This document shows positions 57,665-64,000 of a stretch of 64,000 bases of DNA, in pieces. The notes beneath the pieces were generated by a model, which was given only the letters and a program-made list of their open reading frames with translations, did no database searches and was not told the origin of the DNA. The translations under genes and the position numbers were made by a program. The stretch is from NCBI GenBank assembly GCA_003281605.1, contig QCBM01000001.1, positions 62,001-126,000 on the forward strand. Reading direction: 5' to 3'. Within the stretch, counting starts at the first letter, position 1, and each line of letters begins with the position of its first letter. This DNA comes from Prochlorococcus sp. AG-347-I06. GTDB lineage: Bacteria; Cyanobacteriota; Cyanobacteriia; PCC-6307; Cyanobiaceae.

Positions 57665-59242
57665 TTAAGAAAAAAAAGGGGTCATTTTCATAAATGTTCT
57701 TTTAAGACTAAAACTTAGAGTAATAACTCTATGATTTGCTGATGGGGCTCCAATATTTCCTTCCTCAAATCCAGGATTAACACCAATAGCGGGATAAGCT
57801 GCTGCAGATATAGATAAGCGAAGCTTGCTATCTTTAATCAAACAAATATTTGTTGGCTGCATTGTAATTTGATAAATGCATTCCTCATTTATTTTGGAGT
57901 TTTTAACCCTTAAAAATCCAGTTGAAAATTGATTCACCTTTTCATTGCCTTCTTCAACTAGAGATAAAGCAAGGCAGATATCAAAATTGGGTTGATCACT
58001 TTTTACTTGGATTTCTAAAGTGGGAACTCCTCTTAAATATTGATCTTCTTCGAAAGAATTGGTTTGAAAAACACCTACATCCAGGCGTTTATCAATAATA
58101 TTTCTATCAAACTTTCCTGGATTTGGACCTAAATGACCACCGTCAGATGGAGTAGGTCTCCATGGGTCATTGACAATTGTGAAACATCCTGATCCTTTTG
58201 AATTTATGGTCAGACTTCCATCTTCAACCTCTATATTTGCTGTGCCATCGCTTTTGAGTCCAAAAATAAATTCAGGATGAAATTTATTATCTAATTCTTC
58301 CCATTTATTTAATGAAATATTCCATATTTTTTTCTCGTCTTTATAGTTCTTAGAATTTAATTTTTCATCTGATTTTAAATATTTATCAAAAAATTTTAAT
58401 AAAGATTCTTGTGATCCCTCCCACCAATTTAGATGTGTCGCATTCCCAATAATAATCTCAGGGCTTCCACCAGCTTCTTTAGATTTTTTATAAAGATCAA
58501 AGGCACCTTTTAAGTGTGGATCCCAAAGTCCTCCAATAATTAACATAGGTTGTTTAATCCACGTTGAAATTGGTTTGAATTCTTCAAATGGGCGAGCATT
58601 ATTTAAATTTTTAAGCCATTCCAAAACAAAGCTATTCGGATCATATTTTTTTAAAGTATCAATTCCTTCCCTCAAATAACTTTTATTTTCTAAAGCTAAT
58701 CTTATCTTTTCCCACACAATCAAATTATTTTCTCTTTTCATTTTAAGTGCTGCGATTTGTAGTCCCCATGCAATATTGTTATGCCACCAATATGCTCCTC
58801 CATCTGAGCACCAATGATCCTTAATATTCATTCCAGTCATTGCTGGAGATAAACAATCGGGCGGCTTTGAATTTAATTCACCAGTTAGTTGAGTAAATCC
58901 TTGATATGAAAAACCATATAAGCCAAGTTTCCCATTACATTCTTTTAGAGACCTTACCCATTCATGTGTTTCTGAAGTATCACTAGCTTCTTGAGAAAAA
59001 CCATTGAAAATTCCTTCAGAAGAACCCATACCTCTAACGTCTTGAATTATTACCATATACCCTTTGGAAGCCCACCATTCTGGGTGAGAATAGGTAATAG
59101 TTGAAGCTATTTCCCTGCCATATGGTTGTCTCATCAATAATGCAGGCCATGGCCCATTATTATTAGGTAACCAAATCCTTGATATAAGTCTTACTCCATC
59201 TCTAAGTACTAGAGACTTGTCAAACCATCTTGAAACAGACAT
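57665..59242 (-). CDS. CocE/NonD-family hydrolase
   Basis: A 525-residue alpha/beta hydrolase of the X-Pro dipeptidyl-peptidase/CocE type. RDGVRLISRIWLP opens it, PALLMRQPYGREIAST and VIIQDVRGMGSSEG follow, and the nucleophile is in LYGFSYQGFTQ (G-x-S-x-x-G). GLWDPHLKGAFDLY carries the catalytic Asp and GNATHLNWWEG the His. The C-terminal jelly-roll domain (DGGHLGPNPGKFDRN onwards) is normal for the family. Natural substrate is an ester or acyl peptide that cannot be named. Start ATG at 59242, seven bases after the small secreted-protein stop. Confidence 0.92.
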   Translation of the reverse strand: MSVSRWFDKSLVLRDGVRLISRIWLPNNNGPWPALLMRQPYGREIASTITYSHPEWWASKGYMVIIQDVRGMGSSEGIFNGFSQEASDTSETHEWVRSLKECNGKLGLYGFSYQGFTQLTGELNSKPPDCLSPAMTGMNIKDHWCSDGGAYWWHNNIAWGLQIAALKMKRENNLIVWEKIRLALENKSYLREGIDTLKKYDPNSFVLEWLKNLNNARPFEEFKPISTWIKQPMLIIGGLWDPHLKGAFDLYKKSKEAGGSPEIIIGNATHLNWWEGSQESLLKFFDKYLKSDEKLNSKNYKDEKKIWNISLNKWEELDNKFHPEFIFGLKSDGTANIEVEDGSLTINSKGSGCFTIVNDPWRPTPSDGGHLGPNPGKFDRNIIDKRLDVGVFQTNSFEEDQYLRGVPTLEIQVKSDQPNFDICLALSLVEEGNEKVNQFSTGFLRVKNSKINEECIYQITMQPTNICLIKDSKLRLSISAAAYPAIGVNPGFEEGNIGAPSANHRVITLSFSLKRTFMKMTPFFS

Positions 59243-59249
59243 CTAGGCT

Positions 59250-59522
59250 TTAGATAATGTCTGGACAGTGCAGCCCAATGACGTAAATAGAAAAGATCTC
59301 TGCGTTAACAGGAGTTAACTTTTTTTTGTTTGAAACGTACTTTATAACTTTATCTGAACTAGCTGAAATACCCTTTGAATTAAACTCTCTAAACTTATTA
59401 CATAAATTCTTTGCTTCGTTTGGATTCTTTTTTACACTTTCCAATAAGTTAGATTGACTAAAAACAGGGTATAAAGAGTTGGAAAACAAAAATAACAAAA
59501 ATAATAAAGGTTTCATTATCAC
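59250..59522 (-). CDS. Small secreted protein, unknown function
   Basis: A 90-residue protein with a signal peptide: MIMKPLLFLLFLFSNSLYPV followed by SQS, the likely cleavage site near residue 23. The mature part is small, basic and helical (LLESVKKNPNEAKNLCNKFR), with two Cys that could pair. I know no family with certainty. Its stop is seven bases before the CocE-type gene. Confidence 0.75.
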   Translation of the reverse strand: MIMKPLLFLLFLFSNSLYPVFSQSNLLESVKKNPNEAKNLCNKFREFNSKGISASSDKVIKYVSNKKKLTPVNAEIFSIYVIGLHCPDII

Positions 59523-59568
59523 TAACTTTTTCTAAATTCTACATTAAAAAAATTTTTTAACCAAGATT

Positions 59569-59976
59569 TCAAATAGATTTCTCGATTTGACAAGCTTTTT
59601 TAATCCATTTTTTTAAGAGACTAAAAGTTGTATCTGTCTCATTTTTTACTCTGAGAGTTCTTTCTAATCTACCAATTTTACGTTCTAATTCATAAGGAGT
59701 AGATACTGATAATGATTTAATAGAAGATATACCGCAATGTAAAAGTAGATATGCTTGCGGTGGAGAAATTCCAATTTCTTTTTTAAAAATAGCTATAGCT
59801 CTAATTTTTTTTAGATTATTCAATGTACATAGTGAAGACTTCCTTTGAATCTCATTTATATCTTGGTCAGAAAGATTACTTAATTTTTCAAAGTCAGTTA
59901 GATTATTTTGAATAAAAAAAGATTTCTCATGTCTAAAATTAGTTGGCAAAAAATTTAAAAAGGTTTTGCTTTCCAT
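59569..59976 (-). CDS. DUF4332-like helix-hairpin-helix protein
   Basis: A 135-residue protein with a repeated helical pattern: LTDFEKLSNLSDQDINEIQR and ISPPQAYLLLHCGISSIKSLSV, then STPYELERKIGRLERTL, which reads as paired helix-hairpin-helix motifs like those of the DUF4332 family. Such folds bind DNA non-specifically, but the family is uncharacterised. It lies between the secreted-protein gene and the Ycf51 gene on the same strand. I call the family at moderate confidence. Confidence 0.72.
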   Translation of the reverse strand: MESKTFLNFLPTNFRHEKSFFIQNNLTDFEKLSNLSDQDINEIQRKSSLCTLNNLKKIRAIAIFKKEIGISPPQAYLLLHCGISSIKSLSVSTPYELERKIGRLERTLRVKNETDTTFSLLKKWIKKACQIEKSI

Positions 59977-59987
59977 TGTTTAACAGA

Positions 59988-60431
59988 TTAATTCATTTTG
60001 ACATTTTTTTGAACTTCTCCTATAACCACTGGTTTACTTACACCATCTGAAATCTTTTCAAGTTTTCTTATCTTTATTTTTACATTTGCACCTGATCTGC
60101 TACCTTTCCTTAAGTTTTCTGATAATTGTTTTAAAGTTGGTTCAATAGATTCTTCTGGAAAGTCATCATCTGCTTTTGCAATAATTAAATCGAACCCATT
60201 GTCATAAACAATTGGAACATATTTTGCACTTTCTATTACAACCTTTTCGGTATAACTTTGTATGAATGCCCAACTACTCAAAGAAAGCAATAATGAAAAA
60301 ATAGTTGCTCCAATTATTCGAAATTTAAAACCAAAATTAAATAAAAAAGCTGCTATGGTGCAAATGAAAAGAAATATTCCAAAGAATCCAAAAATTTTGG
60401 GTGTGTTCTCCAATAGTTCAAAAAAAGACAT
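59988..60431 (-). CDS. Ycf51-like (DUF2518) membrane protein
   Basis: A 147-residue protein with two N-terminal hydrophobic segments (FGFFGIFLFICTIAAFLFNF and IIGATIFSLLLSLSSWAFI), followed by a soluble domain with SAKYVPIVYDNGFDLIIAKA and LKQLSENLRKGSRSGANVKI. The whole pattern matches the Ycf51/DUF2518 family of plastids and cyanobacteria, with unknown function. It diverges from the large TamB-like gene, with 64 bases between starts. Confidence 0.85.
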   Translation of the reverse strand: MSFFELLENTPKIFGFFGIFLFICTIAAFLFNFGFKFRIIGATIFSLLLSLSSWAFIQSYTEKVVIESAKYVPIVYDNGFDLIIAKADDDFPEESIEPTLKQLSENLRKGSRSGANVKIKIRKLEKISDGVSKPVVIGEVQKNVKMN

Positions 60432-60495
60432 TTAGTGGCTTTGACCTGATTAATTTCTTATATTTTGTAAGCCTACTCTATTTTTGGGCTCTAAC

Positions 60496-63400
60496 TTGAA
60501 AAAAATTAGATCTCTAAATTTAAATGCTAAGATTCTATTAGTGGGGATGCTTTTCCCCTTAGGCTTTTTAGGCACTTTTTTATTAAATAATTTTTTAAGA
60601 GAAACATATAGTTCAAGGAAATTAGAATTAGAAGAAATTATTGAGAAATCTTTAGATAAAAATGTTGATTTGGGTGATTATGACGGGATTAGATTTCTAG
60701 GTTTTTCTTTAGGTAATTCAAAAATTAATGATAAAAAAGATATAGGTTCTGAAATCAAAGCTAAAAATGTATATGTGGGCATTATGCCTTTTAGATCTTT
60801 TTTAAAGCAAAAATGGATAGTAAAAATAAGTCCTGATCAAGCTGCAATTAATATTGATAGAGATTTTTTTAAAAGGGATAAACCTTATGAAAAAGTTAGA
60901 AGTACAAAAAAATCAACATTAAAATATGAATTGAACTTTAACTTAAATAAATATTCAATCCTTAAGTTTAAAAAAACAGGATTAAAAACAAAAGTAAAAG
61001 GTAATTTCATCTACAAGTCAAGTAATAGAGAAATCATTGCAAATGTAAAATCAAATTTTGATGAAAAAGGTTTTTTAAAATTAAAATTTAATACAAAATT
61101 AAATCAAGACTTTTTAAAACTGGATTTATTTTCTAGAGGTTTAGATCTTGAGAATTCTGAATATATTATTGGAAATAGAAAAATTAGTTTTAAAAAAGGA
61201 AATTTCAAATCTAACTTTAAATTTAATAAATTACCAAATGAAACATTTTGCAAAGGAAGATTTTCTTTTACTAATTTAAAAATAAAATCGGAGGCTTTCT
61301 CAGAAAATATAAATTCAGATTCAACTAGTTTTTTTTGTAAAGATAATAATTTAATTGGTAATTCAGAAAAATTAAATTATGGAACTTTGACTTCAAATTT
61401 TAATCTAAATGTCCCACTTAATAAAAGTTCCAATAGTATTGATCTAAAAGGTAGTATTGGATATATTAATAGCCTTAATCCAGATATCCAACTGTTGGGT
61501 AATATTCCATATTGGTATGATAGAAGAGGCATTAATTTTGGTGATATAAATACTAGTTTTAAAATAAATAGAACTCAATTATCTAATTTAAATATTTTCC
61601 GAAAAAATGATATAAGAGGGTTCATTACTGCTAAAGGAGAATTAAAAGGAAAAATTACCGATCCTGATATTTCAATAAACTTTAATCTTGATTACCCTCA
61701 CTTTAAAGGTATCCGCATTCGAGAAACATGGGAGGGAGATATTAAAAATGATAAAAATTTATTTTTATTGAATATGAAGGCCAAAAAGACTCCAATACCG
61801 TCATTTTTAACTATTAAATTTGATTCTGATCTTAAGTTAGATAATTTATCTTTTAGTAGAATTTTTAATTCTAATAAAGGAAGCATTGAAGTATTGAAAG
61901 AGAATAATAGTTATGTTTGGAAAGCTAATAATTTTCCTCTTGATGAACTTGAATTATCTATAGACAAAAATCAATTCGATAGAATTAATGGAATTATTAA
62001 TGGTGATGGATCAATTTCGTCAAACCTGTCATACCTTGATGGGCGAATTGCTTGGAGTTTAGGCAAATATGGGAATATTAATTTATCCAATTCATTATTT
62101 GATTTCCGCGTTAAAGATAATTCTTTTTATATAAACTCTTCATTGTATCCAATTGATGGAGGAATAATTGAAGTCGAATATGATTCAAGTAAAAATAATT
62201 TAATTAATACAAAACTCACCAATATAAGCACTAGTTGGACTATCCTGACTGCGTTTGATATTTTTAATTTTGACAATAAAAAAGATATTCCCATAAGTAA
62301 ATTTAATATTTTGGATGATTTGGAAATAAATAAAGAAAATAAATCATTTAAAGAGAGGATCAATTTTATAAAAAAACTTAAAGAAAGTAATAATGACTTT
62401 GAGGATAAATTTAACTTAAAAAAATATATAAGTAAATTCAAAAGTAGATATAATGGAAAATTAACTATCGAGGGCGATAGACCACTTAACTATAAATTAA
62501 ATGCAAGATTAAATGGTTATCTTGATGTTCCTAAAGATGAAAACAAAAATATCCAAGAGGAATTTGCCATTGATTTGGAAGGAGGATTATTAAGGGGCAA
62601 AGGTTCTTTAAAAATTAAAAATCTTCCGTTGAGCTCTGCAAATATCTTTTTAAATCAGCCAAGAGATTTTATGGGAGGTTTGGATATCAATTTATTTTAT
62701 GATTTGGATAAAAAATCTTTCTCTAGTGAAATTTCTTCTAATAATTCATCAATAAAAAATAATGAAATACTATTTGATAAAGGATTTATTGAATTTACTG
62801 ATTCTATTTTTGATATTGATTTTTCCTTGCTTGTAAATGATTCCAAAACACCTCTTAATATCAAAGGTGAAATACCTATTGATAGATCTGATAACTTAGA
62901 TCTAAGGTTGTTTGGGAATGGAAAACTTTTTGAATTAATAGAAAATTTTACTGATGAATTCTTTACTTTTAAGAAAGGTGACTTGAACCTTAGAATGATA
63001 ATAAAAGGAACTCTAAATAAGCCTATATTGAACGGATTTATTGCGATTAAAGATTCTGAAGTTGATCTATACAATAATATAATCAAAGATATTAATAGTT
63101 CGATAATTTTTGATTTTGACTCGGCACAAATTGAGAATCTTGAAGCAATCTCTGAAGATTCCGGAAAATTTTTAGTAAAAGGTTTTATGCCTTTTTATCA
63201 AAATGATCCTAGAAAAGGAAGGATTAATTTTAAGACGAATAAATTTAATATAAAAACAGATAATTTAAATTTTTTATTAGATTCAGATTTGGATTTAACT
63301 GGATCATTTGAAAGTCCTGTTTTGGGCGGTTCTATATCTTTTAATAATGGATTTTTTAATTTTAACAGTACCAATCAATCTAATAAAAAAGATAATAATA

Positions 63401-64000
63401 GTAAATTAAAAGAGGATAAAAAAGAATGGCCAGAACTCTTTTGGAATAATAATGAAAATATTGAAATAATTTCAAATGAAACAATTTTGAATTCAGTTCT
63501 TTTGGGAGAAACTTTGCCTAATTATTTGGATAATTTGTTTTTTGATAATCTTGTTTTGAAACTTGGACCAGAATTCAAAGTTCAATATTCAGAAATGGTT
63601 CAAGCTTATTTAAATAGTATTGTGGACCTTAAAATAAATGGTGGAGTAGGAAAAGATTTAAATGTTAGTGGTCTTATTAAGCTAGAAAAAGGTAGAGCGA
63701 ATCTTTATACTACGCCATTTAAACTTGATAAAAATAAAGAAAACTATATTACATTTGCATCAAGAAGTGGTGTTGTTCCATATATTATTTTTTCTTTAGT
63801 TAGTAAAGTTCCAGATTCTATAATTCCTATAAGTGAGAATGATAAAGATTTAAATATCTCAGGTGATCTTGATGTAAATGCGACTTCTAGTGGTTTTGGG
63901 TCATTTGGGATTGGCAATTCAAGGCTTATCAAAATTGAGGCATCTTATGAAGGGTTTTTAGATCAATTATCTTTTGCTGATGAAAATAAAAGAATCAAAT
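60496..64000 (+). CDS. TamB-like (DUF490) protein, 5' part; right end outside the window
   Basis: An open frame from TTG 60496 to the window edge, over 1168 codons without a stop. It begins with a basic cytoplasmic end MKKIRSLNLNAK and a transmembrane helix ILLVGMLFPLGFLGTFLLNN. The long remainder is rich in beta-type repeats such as GTLNKPILNGFI, IIGNRKISFKKGNF and VSGLIKLEKGRANLYTTPF, typical of AsmA/TamB proteins that bridge inner and outer membranes and may carry lipids or barrels. The final visible part looks like the start of the C-terminal DUF490 domain. The total size and end are unknown. It diverges from the Ycf51 gene. Confidence 0.9.
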   Translation, partial: MKKIRSLNLNAKILLVGMLFPLGFLGTFLLNNFLRETYSSRKLELEEIIEKSLDKNVDLGDYDGIRFLGFSLGNSKINDKKDIGSEIKAKNVYVGIMPFRSFLKQKWIVKISPDQAAINIDRDFFKRDKPYEKVRSTKKSTLKYELNFNLNKYSILKFKKTGLKTKVKGNFIYKSSNREIIANVKSNFDEKGFLKLKFNTKLNQDFLKLDLFSRGLDLENSEYIIGNRKISFKKGNFKSNFKFNKLPNETFCKGRFSFTNLKIKSEAFSENINSDSTSFFCKDNNLIGNSEKLNYGTLTSNFNLNVPLNKSSNSIDLKGSIGYINSLNPDIQLLGNIPYWYDRRGINFGDINTSFKINRTQLSNLNIFRKNDIRGFITAKGELKGKITDPDISINFNLDYPHFKGIRIRETWEGDIKNDKNLFLLNMKAKKTPIPSFLTIKFDSDLKLDNLSFSRIFNSNKGSIEVLKENNSYVWKANNFPLDELELSIDKNQFDRINGIINGDGSISSNLSYLDGRIAWSLGKYGNINLSNSLFDFRVKDNSFYINSSLYPIDGGIIEVEYDSSKNNLINTKLTNISTSWTILTAFDIFNFDNKKDIPISKFNILDDLEINKENKSFKERINFIKKLKESNNDFEDKFNLKKYISKFKSRYNGKLTIEGDRPLNYKLNARLNGYLDVPKDENKNIQEEFAIDLEGGLLRGKGSLKIKNLPLSSANIFLNQPRDFMGGLDINLFYDLDKKSFSSEISSNNSSIKNNEILFDKGFIEFTDSIFDIDFSLLVNDSKTPLNIKGEIPIDRSDNLDLRLFGNGKLFELIENFTDEFFTFKKGDLNLRMIIKGTLNKPILNGFIAIKDSEVDLYNNIIKDINSSIIFDFDSAQIENLEAISEDSGKFLVKGFMPFYQNDPRKGRINFKTNKFNIKTDNLNFLLDSDLDLTGSFESPVLGGSISFNNGFFNFNSTNQSNKKDNNSKLKEDKKEWPELFWNNNENIEIISNETILNSVLLGETLPNYLDNLFFDNLVLKLGPEFKVQYSEMVQAYLNSIVDLKINGGVGKDLNVSGLIKLEKGRANLYTTPFKLDKNKENYITFASRSGVVPYIIFSLVSKVPDSIIPISENDKDLNISGDLDVNATSSGFGSFGIGNSRLIKIEASYEGFLDQLSFADENKRIK

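Overview
The window is a compact, very A+T-rich piece of a cyanobacterial chromosome and almost certainly comes from Prochlorococcus, most likely a high-light-adapted lineage. The reasons are the base composition, the near absence of spacers, form IA RuBisCO inside an alpha-carboxysome operon of the cso type, a very small gene set with no phycobilisome genes in view, and a mixture of por with chlL/chlN/chlB. The strain was not identified. There is one tRNA gene (Leu-UAA, without the group I intron many cyanobacteria carry there), and no rRNA operon, CRISPR array, insertion sequence or prophage.

Layout. Positions 1-2561 carry pyrH (cut by the left edge), cobO and a tyrosine recombinase, all on the minus strand. 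2627-6120 holds hemH with a chlorophyll-binding-like tail, ilvB and a small exported protein. 6127-9039 on the minus strand is a tight run of a ribosomal S1-type protein, a Tab2-like protein and a laccase-domain (YfiH/PgeF) protein that lacks any standard start codon. 9106-14502 is creatininase, the alkane pair (aldehyde-deformylating oxygenase and acyl-ACP reductase), accA, a short-chain dehydrogenase and folE. 14499-17393 has trpF, a site-2-type protease, a lipoate-ligase-family protein and psaM.

17445-24197 is the chlorophyll region: por, then chlL, chlB and chlN on the other strand. A small unrecognised protein follows, and then csoS1D facing the other way. 25136-32103 is the main carboxysome operon: csoS1, cbbL, cbbS, csoS2, csoS3 (csoSCA), csoS4A, csoS4B and a PCD-like RuBisCO assembly factor. 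The first three gene junctions each contain a strong inverted repeat, which could set very different expression levels for shell, enzyme and scaffold. The 327-base leader before csoS1 has duplicated and palindromic elements.

32110-43218 carries housekeeping genes: RidA, glyoxalase II, hisG, an ABC exporter, a GNAT protein, a paired glycosyltransferase and DUF2064 protein, dnaA, a CPYC-type GST, glutathione reductase and a cation exchanger. 43336-49557 holds pyrC, tRNA-Leu, ndhL, a DUF3007 protein, trpA, a cyAbrB regulator, small proteins, a group 2 sigma factor and hisIE. 49621-64000 has a 6-pyruvoyl-tetrahydropterin-synthase-like protein, clpB, petE, an epimerase, hemE, glgB, a CocE-type hydrolase, three small proteins and the start of a very large TamB-like gene that runs off the right edge.

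Most of this is ordinary core genome. The points most worth a second look are the missing start codon of the laccase-domain gene, the hairpin at each early junction of the carboxysome operon, the duplicated leader elements before csoS1, the standalone tyrosine recombinase with an N-terminal arm-like region, and a few small unrecognised genes beside the chlorophyll and carboxysome genes. I found no clear case of an entirely new multi-gene system.
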